From an uncultured Bacteroides sp. (GTDB taxonomy: Bacteria; Bacteroidota; Bacteroidia; Bacteroidales; Bacteroidaceae), in NCBI RefSeq assembly GCF_900547205.1, contig NZ_URFY01000008.1, positions 62,001 through 126,000 on the forward strand: a stretch of DNA of 64,000 nt. Direction: 5' to 3'. This document shows, piece by piece, positions 1 through 8,206 of this stretch (position 1 is the first letter of the stretch; every line of letters starts with the position of its first letter). The translations under genes were made by a program, and so were the position numbers. Below the pieces are notes generated by a model. The model was given only the letters and a program-made list of their open reading frames with translations. It was not told the DNA's origin and did no database searches.

Positions 1-2
1 AA

Positions 3-2384
3 TTCAAGGTATCTAGCGATAACTATTGGCAGGTAAGTACTGATGATGGCGTGACATATGAGTATGTTTTGGATGCTGACGGTAATAAGGTAAATGCTAC
101 TGGTAAAAAAGGCGATAATGGTGAACCGGGTAAAGATGCATCTGCTAATGTGACTATTAATGAAGATGGTTATGTAGTTATCGGTGGAGTTGTTACAAAT
201 CTGACGAAAGATACTAAAGTTCCTTCTATCATCATTAATGAAGTTGACGGTTTGTACATCATTAATTTGGATGGCAAAGAATACAAGATGTTGGCTGAAG
301 GTTCTGCTTACAATGGTTTGCAAAGTGTTGTATACAGAAAACAAGCTTGGGATGATGCTGATGATTTCGTAAGATCAATCAAATTGATGTCATCTACAGC
401 AGCAGATGCTGACTTGTTGGCAACCAGTGCTTCTGTGGCTACTTTCAAAGTATGGCCTACTAAAATGGACTTGGCTAAAGCTACATTTGCATTCACGGAT
501 ACGTATAAAACCAGAGCACTTGTTCCTGCTTTGAATTACGTTGACGGTTCTGCTAAATGGGTTAATGATAGAGAAGGTATCTTAAGTGTAGCAATGACTC
601 CAGAAAATGTTGAGGTTGATAAATCGTATGCATCATCTTTGGATGTTACTATCAATGGTTACACTACAGCTTCCAACTATTTCAACTTCGTTGCAGAACA
701 ATGGACTCCTGCTAACTTGAACTTAGTTCATACTAAAGACTCTGTTGAAGTTCCTTGTTCCATTTTATCTGCTTCAAATACCGAATCAGACTTTACACCT
801 TATGTAGAATATACATTTGTATACAACAAGTCATATAACCTGAATGATTCTGTAGCTTTCGGTCATGATGTTGAAAAAGACTTTATCTCAATGGCTGACC
901 TAGGATTTAGCGGCATCAACGTTAAGTTCGCTCAGACAAAAGATAAAGCTAAAGGTATCTTCGAAATTAAAGACGGTGTTGTTACAGCAAAATCTTCAGA
1001 ACAAGCTTCTGCTATCAATGAGTTGTGTTATGTAACTGCTACTTACACGAATGCTGAGGGTGTGGAAATTGCATCTTACGACTTCGCAGTAAAAGCAGTT
1101 CGTGAACAACAAGTTGCTCCGGCATTGGTTGATATCGAAGTGGAAACTCTAAATGCTGCTGAAGCTGACAAGTTGGCTAAACTGCAATATAGCACTGTTA
1201 AGCAAACTATCGGTTTGAACGTTCGTGCATTCTTGAACTCACTGGGTGGACGTGATTATATGTCTGACAATGATGATGTTAATCCCGTTGAATATGGCTT
1301 GTACTACTTATCTAATGATGCTGCTGGTAAGACTTATGCTAATAAGGTAGACGCTACGCTGCTGTATACTCCGGGTGAAACAACTGATTCGGATAAACTG
1401 GAATTGGTTATCCCTGCAAATACTGTCATCGATGGAGCACAGAAATTGTACTCATTCAAGTTCGGTACATGGGCAGGTGGTGCTTCTGATAAGTACGAAA
1501 TACTAAATACAGAAGACTACGCTTGGCGCAAATCTACTACTACTCACGCAGTAAACGGTTCAAAGAAGCAATACACGCTGAAACTGAAAGACTTAGTGAA
1601 GTGTGAACGTAAAGTGAACATCAAGCAGAATAGTGCATTCGTTGTAGATGGCAAGACAACTATCACAGGTGCATGGGATGAAGCAAGCAAATCATTCAGT
1701 ATGACTGCTGACTTGACAGTTCTTTATGCTGCATACAATACGGATGGTAGTCCTTCAAGTGAAATGATCCAATATTACTTGGCTCCGCTTGACAAACAGT
1801 CAGATGCTGTTAAAGCTGTTTACAACCAGATAACTATCTCAGGTAATGTAATCACTGTTAGTCCGGCTGTAAATGTGAAGACTTTGGGTGCTATCAAGAT
1901 TGGAGCTAGAATTCAGGGTACTGCTATCGAAGCTACTATCATCGACATCAATGGAGCTGCTGTTAGCTATTGCGAACCGGTATTGCGTTCACCGCTTGCT
2001 GCTTTGACTAATGATGCGTCTGTAGTTTGGAACATTGATGGTGACCAGAACAAGACTATCAATGTAGCAACAAAAGCTAAGATTAAGATGCTTGACAAAG
2101 ATATCAATGTAACTACTAAGAATACAGTGATTGAAAATGGTCAGGCGAAAGCTCCTTGGGCTGCTGCTTATGGCATTGATGCTCCTGCTATTACTTACTC
2201 AATCACTGGTTATAGTGAAACAGTAAATCCTGGTACTTATTCAATCGATGCAAGAACAGGTGTTATTACTTGTAACAACACAACGATTGTTCAGTCACTG
2301 GATATCTATGTGAAAGTAACTATCAAGCACAACTGGGGTACAGAAACTATCGAGAAGATTACAGTGAAAGCTGCTTTGAAGTAA
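3..2384 (+). CDS. DUF4988-type surface protein, 5'-truncated by the window edge
   Basis: The frame is open from the first bases of the window, so the true start lies to the left; 793 residues are visible. Near the visible N-terminus there is a YWQVSTDDG...Y segment followed by a collagen-like GKKGDNGEPGKDA stretch, the arrangement seen in Bacteroides DUF4988 exported proteins, where it sits just behind a lipoprotein signal. The remaining 750 residues are rich in Thr, Val, Asn and Asp with short beta-type segments, consistent with stacked Ig-like domains at the cell surface. No catalytic motif was seen. A strong terminator follows 27 bp after the stop. Family assignment is by resemblance of the N-terminal region only; function is unknown. 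Confidence 0.6.
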   Translation, partial: FKVSSDNYWQVSTDDGVTYEYVLDADGNKVNATGKKGDNGEPGKDASANVTINEDGYVVIGGVVTNLTKDTKVPSIIINEVDGLYIINLDGKEYKMLAEGSAYNGLQSVVYRKQAWDDADDFVRSIKLMSSTAADADLLATSASVATFKVWPTKMDLAKATFAFTDTYKTRALVPALNYVDGSAKWVNDREGILSVAMTPENVEVDKSYASSLDVTINGYTTASNYFNFVAEQWTPANLNLVHTKDSVEVPCSILSASNTESDFTPYVEYTFVYNKSYNLNDSVAFGHDVEKDFISMADLGFSGINVKFAQTKDKAKGIFEIKDGVVTAKSSEQASAINELCYVTATYTNAEGVEIASYDFAVKAVREQQVAPALVDIEVETLNAAEADKLAKLQYSTVKQTIGLNVRAFLNSLGGRDYMSDNDDVNPVEYGLYYLSNDAAGKTYANKVDATLLYTPGETTDSDKLELVIPANTVIDGAQKLYSFKFGTWAGGASDKYEILNTEDYAWRKSTTTHAVNGSKKQYTLKLKDLVKCERKVNIKQNSAFVVDGKTTITGAWDEASKSFSMTADLTVLYAAYNTDGSPSSEMIQYYLAPLDKQSDAVKAVYNQITISGNVITVSPAVNVKTLGAIKIGARIQGTAIEATIIDINGAAVSYCEPVLRSPLAALTNDASVVWNIDGDQNKTINVATKAKIKMLDKDINVTTKNTVIENGQAKAPWAAAYGIDAPAITYSITGYSETVNPGTYSIDARTGVITCNNTTIVQSLDIYVKVTIKHNWGTETIEKITVKAALK

Positions 2385-2410
2385 TTTCTAGAACTGTAAG
2401 TTAATAATTA

Positions 2411-2450
2411 AAAAGGGTAACTCTTCTCCTTATTGGGAGTTACCCTTTTT
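2411..2450 (+). terminator. Rho-independent terminator after the DUF4988-type gene
   Basis: AAAAAGGGTAACTC and its complement GGAGTTACCCTTTTT form a stem with a 12-nt loop, followed by a T run. Confidence 0.9.
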
Positions 2451-2788
2451 GTAAATAACATAATTGATTCGACGTAATGGTGTCGGATTCAAATTGAACA
2501 GACTATTCATCTTTGTGAAAAGATGGGTATAAATTTCCCACTAATGAGGATTTACATCCTTAATTTATTAAGAGAAAAAGAGGAGAAGACCGCACTTGTG
2601 AAAGCCCGGCCTTACAATAAACCTCTATTTTCAAAGGGCGTTCCGATATCCCTTATTTCCCTAGGAACGTCCTTTTTTCTATTCTACCCTTTCCAGAGAT
2701 TCCGATGATAGTTCTTTTGTTTATACACTCTTTTTTGTTTTCCTCCTTTTTTTTCTTTTAATTTGCATCCGTAAATTAATACTCCCGT
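2451..2788. other. Intergenic stretch with a second terminator-like hairpin
   Basis: These 338 bp hold no convincing gene. At 2633-2676 AAAGGGCGTTCC pairs with GGAACGTCCTTT (one G-T pair) followed by T6, a terminator on the plus strand. Since the upstream gene already has its own terminator at 2411-2450, a short transcript starting near 2505-2520 (where ATCTTTG resembles a -7 box) could end here. A 61-codon frame at 2523-2708 has no family resemblance and runs through the hairpin. Confidence 0.4.
2633..2678 (+). terminator. Terminator-like hairpin upstream of the glycosyltransferase
   Basis: 12-bp stem with one wobble pair, 19-nt loop and a T-rich tail. It is unlinked to an annotated gene, which suggests a small RNA or a second-stage terminator. 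Confidence 0.6.
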
Positions 2789-3778
2789 ATGCGTTACTCC
2801 GTCATCATTCCCGTTTTCAACCGTCCCGATGAAGTGGACGAGTTATTGCAAAGTCTCACAGAGCAGCATTTCACCGATTTTGAAGTGATAATCGTAGAAG
2901 ACGGCTCTTCTGTTCCTTGCAAAGAAGTAGCCGACCGGTATGCCGACCGGCTGGACATCAAGTACTTTTTTAAGCCCAACTCCGGTCCCGGGCAAAGCCG
3001 CAATTACGGAGCGGAACGCAGTAAAGGGGAATACCTTATTATATTAGACTCGGATGTCATTCTTCCCGAAGGATACTTTGATGCGGTAGAGAAAGAACTT
3101 CTCGCAGCTCCGTCCGATGCTTTTGGCGGTCCCGATCGTGCGCACGATTCTTTTACGGATATCCAGAAAGCCATTAACTACTCGATGACTTCTTTCTTCA
3201 CCACAGGAGGCATCCGTGGGGGAAAGAAGAAAATGGATAAATTCTATCCACGTAGTTTCAATATGGGTGTCCGCCGCACTGTATACGAAGCGTTAGGCGG
3301 ATTCTCAAAGATGCGTTTTGGCGAAGATATTGATTTCAGCATCCGTATATTCAAAGGTGGCTATGCTTGCCGTCTCTTCCCCGATGCTTGGGTATACCAT
3401 AAGCGTCGCACTGACTTGAAGAAGTTCTTCAAACAGGTGCATAATTCCGGCATCGCCCGAATCAATCTTTATAAGAAGTATCCCGACTCATTGAAATTAG
3501 TGCATTTGCTTCCGGCTGTCTTTACGTTGGGCGTAGCTCTGTTGCTATTAGGAACTCCGTTCTGCCTGTTCAGCTTCACGCCTATCCTTCTTTATGCACT
3601 GTTGGTATGCATCGATTCCACCATTCAGAATAAAAGCCTGACTATCGGCATCTATTCCATTGCTGCTGCCTTTATCCAACTTATCGGTTATGGAACAGGT
3701 TTCTGGCGAGCTTGGTGGCAGCGTTGCGTCAGGGGGAAGGATGAGTTTGAGGCTTTCAGGAAGAACTTCTATAAATAA
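2789..3778 (+). CDS. Family 2 glycosyltransferase with C-terminal membrane segments
   Basis: 329 residues. The N-terminus reads VIIPVFNRPDEV, the classic GT2 (GT-A fold) opening. EDGSS at about residue 37 and ILDSDVILPEGYF near residue 90 supply the nucleotide-sugar and metal (DxD-type) site; a GEDIDFSIRI segment near residue 195 matches the ED(x)D acceptor/base motif. Residues about 235-300 are strongly hydrophobic with two or three helices, so the enzyme is probably anchored to the inner membrane and transfers a sugar during glycan or lipid-linked oligosaccharide synthesis. The donor and acceptor cannot be told. It is a single-gene unit facing the minus-strand cluster across a repeat element. 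Confidence 0.88.
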   Translation: MRYSVIIPVFNRPDEVDELLQSLTEQHFTDFEVIIVEDGSSVPCKEVADRYADRLDIKYFFKPNSGPGQSRNYGAERSKGEYLIILDSDVILPEGYFDAVEKELLAAPSDAFGGPDRAHDSFTDIQKAINYSMTSFFTTGGIRGGKKKMDKFYPRSFNMGVRRTVYEALGGFSKMRFGEDIDFSIRIFKGGYACRLFPDAWVYHKRRTDLKKFFKQVHNSGIARINLYKKYPDSLKLVHLLPAVFTLGVALLLLGTPFCLFSFTPILLYALLVCIDSTIQNKSLTIGIYSIAAAFIQLIGYGTGFWRAWWQRCVRGKDEFEAFRKNFYK

Positions 3779-3794
3779 ATATATTCTTCTACCT

Positions 3795-4251
3795 CCTTCA
3801 CTTTTCTTCTGTGTTGCCGATGAATAAGGGATTTGTGGGTGAAGGGCAGCTCCTTCACCTGTCCTTCACTACACTTCATTGGTGAATTAATCATAGTGGT
3901 ACTTCCTAATTTTATTTCCAAGTAAGATAAAGCTATTTTGTGATTAGTTTCAAAACGTACTTTGAAACTGTAGTTCCACCCGCTTGAAACTGTAGTTCCA
4001 CCCGCTTGAAACTGTAGTTCCATCCGCATGAAACTGTAGTTCCACCCACGTGAAACTGTAGTTCCACCCACATGAAACTGTAGTTCCAAAGCCTGTGAAA
4101 CTATAGTTTCAAGCAATGGGAACTAAAGTTTCATTGCATGAAACAAAAATAGTTTCGTGGGTGGTGAAGAGAGCGGTGAAGCAGGCGGTGAAGGAGCTGC
4201 CCTTCACCCGTAGTTCCCTTATTCATCAGGGATACGAAAGAAAAGTGAAGG
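3795..4251. repeat. Inverted-repeat element A enclosing a 22-bp-period tandem array
   Basis: Two 65-bp arms, 3795-3859 and 4187-4251, are inverted copies matching at 55 of 65 positions. Blocks CCTTCACTTTTCTT, GATGAATAAGGGA and a 23-bp block beginning GGGTGAAGGGC are fully conserved. Between them lies a tandem array. The element sits between the 3' ends of two convergent genes and resembles element B at 30286-30795 in its arm core (GATGAATAAGGG, then GGGTGAA). No transposase or open frame belongs to it. It may be a MITE-like or bacterial interspersed element; it could fold into a long hairpin if transcribed. Confidence 0.85.
3962..4159. repeat. Tandem array, 22-bp period, core GAAACTGTAGTTCC
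   Basis: Six regular 22-bp units start at 3962, 3984, 4006, 4028, 4050 and 4072, each with the near-palindromic core GAAACTGTAGTTCC plus a variable 6-8 bp. Degenerate units follow at about 4094, 4116 and 4138, including a perfect palindrome GAAACTATAGTTTC. The period is not a multiple of three, so the array does not encode a protein repeat. Confidence 0.9.
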
Positions 4252-4304
4252 TGACGAGAAAATAAAGCAAACAGATCTACTACCTAGTTTTCACACCGAA
4301 TTTT

Positions 4305-5942
4305 TCACTGACTTAGCAGCTTTTTTACTTCATTTCTCATTTCACGGATGGCGGGCGATAGTACTTTCGGCTCTTTCGTTAATACAATTTCTGCCATCTG
4401 CTTCAATTTGTCTGGTTCCCGGAAAGCCGGTTCGGCATAGAGTTTTGCCAGCAGATAATAAGGATAGATACGTCCCGGCAAACGATGAGTGGAACGCAGT
4501 AGCCAATGCTCTGCTTCTTTATACTTCTTCAATGCCTGATAATTTTTTCCGATGACATTGAGTATCATCGGGTCGCAACTGATTCGCTCCGCTTCCTGTA
4601 ATATCCGGTTAGAAGCATCGTATTCTTTTAGGTTATGCAGACAACGTCCATACTCAAAAATAAAACGGGGACGATCTTTCAGAAGTGGATATAATCTGCC
4701 ATACTCTTCTTTCGCTTTGCCATATGCCTGAACGCCATATAACATTTTGCATTGCGACCACTCACGACAGGCGTCATACGTAGTATGCCGCACCAGCCAT
4801 ACACCCGCCGCACCGATTGTAAACGCCAATAGAAGCATCAACTTACGTGAATATTCCAAAAAGCATGAAGCTAAAAGAAGTATTAATGCAACGAAAAAAC
4901 AAGGATATGCCATCGGATATGAAGAAAAAGAGAAAACAAGCAATGAAATAAGTCCACCACAGATACCAAAGCGTTTCAGTTTAATACTTCGATATATACA
5001 GCCTCCTATTGCCGCTAGCACAAGTAGCAGAACCGGAATGCCGCACTCTACAGCAATTCGTAGATATTCATTGAAAGCATATTCCGGACTGCCAGCCACA
5101 CGTTCTTCATCTTCATCATAACCACCTTTCGCAAAATATGCCTCTTGCGACTGTCCGTAAGCATACACAAAGTTGCCGATGCCATGTCCGGAAACGGGCT
5201 TCTCAAGTATGGCAAGGCTACTTATCTTCCACATAAAAAGTCGCCCTTTTGCCGAATCGGCTTTCAAATGATATATTCCTGCGCTTCCTGCTATCATGAC
5301 AAGAGAGGATAGGACTAAAGCAACCACCGTTTTCCTGCGATGTGCCTTCCAAACTTCTCCCAACCGATTTTTCCACGAGTAGTGTGCACTGCATACAAAT
5401 ACTCCCGATAAAATAGCCGCTAGCCATGCTGAACGACTCATGCCGGCGGGAAGCACACAAATAAGTAGTAACAGTACTCCAAAAGAAAAATAGTATCCTG
5501 CCCATTCAATCCATGTACGTCGTTTGACAGCACTCAATCGCAACCATTCGTTCAAACATACTGGAAACACTAATGCTAAATAGCCGGAATAGGGTCCGGG
5601 ATTGAAGAAGGAACCTGTCACGGCGTATAATGAATGATTGGAAGTTGCAAAACCGTAAATTTGACGCAATCCCCAGACGGATTCGATTCCTCCCATCAGA
5701 ATTAGTCCCCAAATCACGGAATGATGGAAACAATGTACGCCTTTAACCGATAGTAAATTGGCTAATAATGCACAAGTAAAAAACACCAGAGAAGCCCACC
5801 CGCACCATAGCCATTGATAAGAAACTTCTCCGGCAGGGATATAAGAGGAGTAGGCACAAACGGTACTTAGCAATGCGGTTACTCCTATGGATACCAAAGT
5901 GACAGAGGCACAGCTTTTTATCTGCAAAAGTTGTATTTTCAT
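4305..5942 (-). CDS. O-antigen ligase/Wzy-type membrane protein with C-terminal TPR region
   Basis: 545 residues from the ATG at 5942; an upstream in-frame start at 5978 would overlap the signal peptidase gene by 28 bp, so the start leaving an 8-bp gap is preferred. About ten hydrophobic helices span residues 10-385. A GSFFNPGPYSGYLALVFPV segment and GHGIGNF in the large periplasmic loop are the usual marks of the O-antigen ligase/polymerase superfamily (PF04932). The last 150 residues are amphipathic helices with TPR character (YGRLYPLLKDRP, YEYGRCLHNLKEYD-type repeats). Such proteins ligate or polymerise undecaprenyl-linked glycans at the outer face of the inner membrane. It is the last gene of the minus-strand cluster; the glycan involved is unknown. 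Confidence 0.8.
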   Translation of the reverse strand: MKIQLLQIKSCASVTLVSIGVTALLSTVCAYSSYIPAGEVSYQWLWCGWASLVFFTCALLANLLSVKGVHCFHHSVIWGLILMGGIESVWGLRQIYGFATSNHSLYAVTGSFFNPGPYSGYLALVFPVCLNEWLRLSAVKRRTWIEWAGYYFSFGVLLLLICVLPAGMSRSAWLAAILSGVFVCSAHYSWKNRLGEVWKAHRRKTVVALVLSSLVMIAGSAGIYHLKADSAKGRLFMWKISSLAILEKPVSGHGIGNFVYAYGQSQEAYFAKGGYDEDEERVAGSPEYAFNEYLRIAVECGIPVLLLVLAAIGGCIYRSIKLKRFGICGGLISLLVFSFSSYPMAYPCFFVALILLLASCFLEYSRKLMLLLAFTIGAAGVWLVRHTTYDACREWSQCKMLYGVQAYGKAKEEYGRLYPLLKDRPRFIFEYGRCLHNLKEYDASNRILQEAERISCDPMILNVIGKNYQALKKYKEAEHWLLRSTHRLPGRIYPYYLLAKLYAEPAFREPDKLKQMAEIVLTKEPKVLSPAIREMRNEVKKLLSQ

Positions 5943-5950
5943 CGGTTGCT

Positions 5951-6676
5951 TTATATTTGTCTTAACATTCGTTTCCACCGCAGCTTTCCACTTTCTTTAT
6001 CGCGAGAGAACCAAATAAAACGGCCGACTCCCAAAATAAAGTCTTCCGGCAAAATCCCCCAAAAGCGGGAATCGTAAGAATCTGCGGCATTGTCTCCACG
6101 CATAAAGTAATAATTCCGGGAAAAACGGTAAGTCTGTATAATCGAATCACCCAGTGAAATTACATTTCCTGAACGAGTGAGCCTACCTCCCGTCTCATAC
6201 TCAATACACTTGCGATAATCACCGTAATTCAATGAATCAATCGATAACTCGTCTCCCGCACAAGGTAGATATACATGATGCTTTTTCGATTGCCATTTCC
6301 ATTCGTAAGTCTCACCCGGAATCGCTACACAACGTTTGCAATAATATAGCTTCGATTCGAGTTTCATCTTGTTCGTATCAGAGGAATAGGGGAAGTTGAA
6401 AACGACTACATCACTTTTGCGAACTTCGCGCACGCCTTTTTCCCTACGAATTGACAAATGTCCATTACCGTCTTCGTCCCATTCCCTGCGACCCGGAATA
6501 CGCAAGGAAGTGATGATGTAATCGCCTGCAATCAGAGTGGGAGCCATCGAATATGTGGGTATCACACACGAAGTAAACAGATACAATCGCGCCATCACGT
6601 AACATTGGAACAATAGGAAAGCGACCAATAGTACTTTACCGGATTTCTTGAATATGGGCTTTAACGGTTTTGGCAT
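5951..6676 (-). CDS. lepB: Signal peptidase I (S26 family), cluster-associated
   Basis: 241 residues with one N-terminal membrane segment (about 15-35). The catalytic serine lies in PTYSMAPTL (Ser43) and the general-base lysine in KRCVAIPGE (Lys114); the conserved GDN..DSR.WG box is near residues 193-208. It cleaves signal peptides on the periplasmic side of the inner membrane. The housekeeping enzyme is expected elsewhere in the genome, so this is probably an extra copy tied to this cluster, which encodes several exported products including two small peptides. It is spaced 8 bp from the downstream ligase-like gene, consistent with co-transcription. Confidence 0.88.
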   Translation of the reverse strand: MPKPLKPIFKKSGKVLLVAFLLFQCYVMARLYLFTSCVIPTYSMAPTLIAGDYIITSLRIPGRREWDEDGNGHLSIRREKGVREVRKSDVVVFNFPYSSDTNKMKLESKLYYCKRCVAIPGETYEWKWQSKKHHVYLPCAGDELSIDSLNYGDYRKCIEYETGGRLTRSGNVISLGDSIIQTYRFSRNYYFMRGDNAADSYDSRFWGILPEDFILGVGRFIWFSRDKESGKLRWKRMLRQI

Positions 6677-6713
6677 CTTTCAGAATGTTTTTAATATCAT
6701 AATCAATGAAATC

Positions 6714-7582
6714 TTATTCTTTTGCATTCCCTTTTAACGTAACAATTATCGGAGAAGACTCCACATTGCAATAGATTGAAATCGTTTTATTGAAGTGTTC
6801 CGGTCGTTCTGCCTGATAACTGATTTGCAACACACTATTCCTACCCGGCAATATCGGTTCTTTAGGATAATCTACTGTAGTACAACCACAAGATGTAGTT
6901 ATGTCATTGATTACTAAAGGAACATTTCCTGTATTTTGAACATTTAAGCTCATTGTTTGCTTATCTTTCCATGATAAAGATTGCATATCCAACACTGTTC
7001 GGTCAATTTGCAAAGATGTTTGCTTACTATTATCTTTTCCTGAGTATTTATTTTCCGAAAGGATTTTAAGATATAAATCCCTTACCTTATTATTATAAAT
7101 CGGATTCCCTACAGCCACCACCTTATTTTCTTCATTTAAGAGAAAAGTTTGAAAGTCAGTTCTCTGCGGGAAATGGTTCAGCAAATTGAGACTATCCTTT
7201 TCATCAATACATACTGGAGTAGTGAATAAATCAGCCTTCAAAGTTTCACGAAGCCCCCTCTCTTTTTTAGGAAAGAAGAAAAAGAGAAACTGCACAGAAT
7301 CAGACTAGTCGAATCAACTTGCTGCATAAACTTTTTCCAGTCCGGTAGTTGTAATCTGCATCTAGTACAACCTGTAGAATCAGTATAAACCAAAACTTTA
7401 TATTGTTTGTTTATACGAAAATCAGCAGTGTCATTACCTTGCACAGTAAAAACATTATGTGAGGGAAAGATTATTTCTTTATGTTCCCATTCTTTTAATA
7501 ACGTAGCAAGTTGCTCTCGGTTTTTATTCTCTTTACAAGATATAAACAACAATGCCAAAAGTCCGTAAAAACAACACTTCAT
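6714..7582 (-). pseudogene. Frameshifted lipoprotein with thiol-disulfide-like and DUF1573 domains
   Basis: Two overlapping frames together make one protein of about 289 residues. The first (7582 to 7238) starts MKCCFYGLLALLFISC, a lipoprotein signal, and contains DSTGCTRCRLQLPDW, a thioredoxin-like CxxC region. The second (entered near 7300, ending 6714) continues with FLFFFFPKKERGLRETL, then PVCIDEKDSLNLLNHFP, and ends in a DUF1573 domain with NTGNVPLVINDITTSCGCT. The frames are joined by what looks like loss of one base near 7303-7308 (codons for Ser-Thr-Ser-Asp); a TAG then closes the second frame upstream. Related Bacteroides proteins run through this point without interruption (recalled, not searched). 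Either the gene is broken, the frame shifts during translation, or the read has an error. Confidence 0.75.
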
Positions 7583-7631
7583 ACTTTAGATATCTTTATT
7601 TTAATTCTGACAATCAATACTTTTATCGCAC

Positions 7632-8195
7632 TTAACTATCATGCTCCTTCAACGATTTTACTAATAACTTCACTTTCGGAAAAAACTCCTTAAACAATGA
7701 ACAGCCTGAAATGGAGATACAATAACAATTTTTTTTACCTTGGATATACCAGTTGTAAAATCTTAATGTCTCCCATTCTTTTGTTTCCGGATGTCGAGTC
7801 GGCTTTGTAACAACGGACATAGCATATTTTATATTCCCATCATTCACTGGCATACAAACAATATTAGTAGCTAAAAATGATTCGCTAATACTGTCTTTTT
7901 TCATAATGTCTAGACATGAATGACAACCTTTAAATTCCGTTATCTTCAACACTGAGCCACACCTGTCTCCTTTAACTGTAAGAGGGGGAAGCCTATGATA
8001 GGAAGTCACCTCAAAATTATGCATTGTAAACCTACGAGGTTCCATCTCGGGAGTCACTCCCGTTGGAGGCACCCAGTCTGCAAATACTAACATAGAGTAA
8101 GTGTCTCCTTTTAAAGTTATATATTTCTCGCTGTTCTGCCCATTAGTCATTATGCTGGAACATAATAACATTAAAACAATTATAATCTGCTTCAT
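7632..8195 (-). CDS. Exported cysteine-containing protein of unknown function
   Basis: 187 residues from the ATG at 8195 (a TTG two codons earlier is less likely). Residues 1-20 are a signal peptide ending near TNGQ. The mature part contains eight cysteines' worth of unusual local motifs, notably FKGCHSCLDIMKK (CxxC) and NCYCISISGCSLF, suggesting a redox-active or disulfide-bonded periplasmic protein. No family was recognised. It lies 11 bp after the BF3164-type propeller gene and 49 bp before the thiol/DUF1573 gene, which also has a CxxC, so the two may share a thiol-handling role in the cluster. That role is inference only. Confidence 0.65.
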   Translation of the reverse strand: MKQIIIVLMLLCSSIMTNGQNSEKYITLKGDTYSMLVFADWVPPTGVTPEMEPRRFTMHNFEVTSYHRLPPLTVKGDRCGSVLKITEFKGCHSCLDIMKKDSISESFLATNIVCMPVNDGNIKYAMSVVTKPTRHPETKEWETLRFYNWYIQGKKNCYCISISGCSLFKEFFPKVKLLVKSLKEHDS

Positions 8196-8206
8196 TACCA
8201 ATAAAA

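Noticed and set aside
2523..2708. 61-codon plus-strand frame as a gene
   Set aside because: No family resemblance, and it runs through a terminator hairpin.
3769..4116. 115-codon minus-strand frame with repeated Trp-Asn-Tyr-Ser-Phe segments
   Set aside because: It only reads through the 22-bp array; the period is not divisible by three, so the apparent peptide repeats come from changing frames.
3962..4159. CRISPR array
   Set aside because: Units are 22 bp with 6-9 bp variable parts, far too short for spacers, and no cas genes are nearby.
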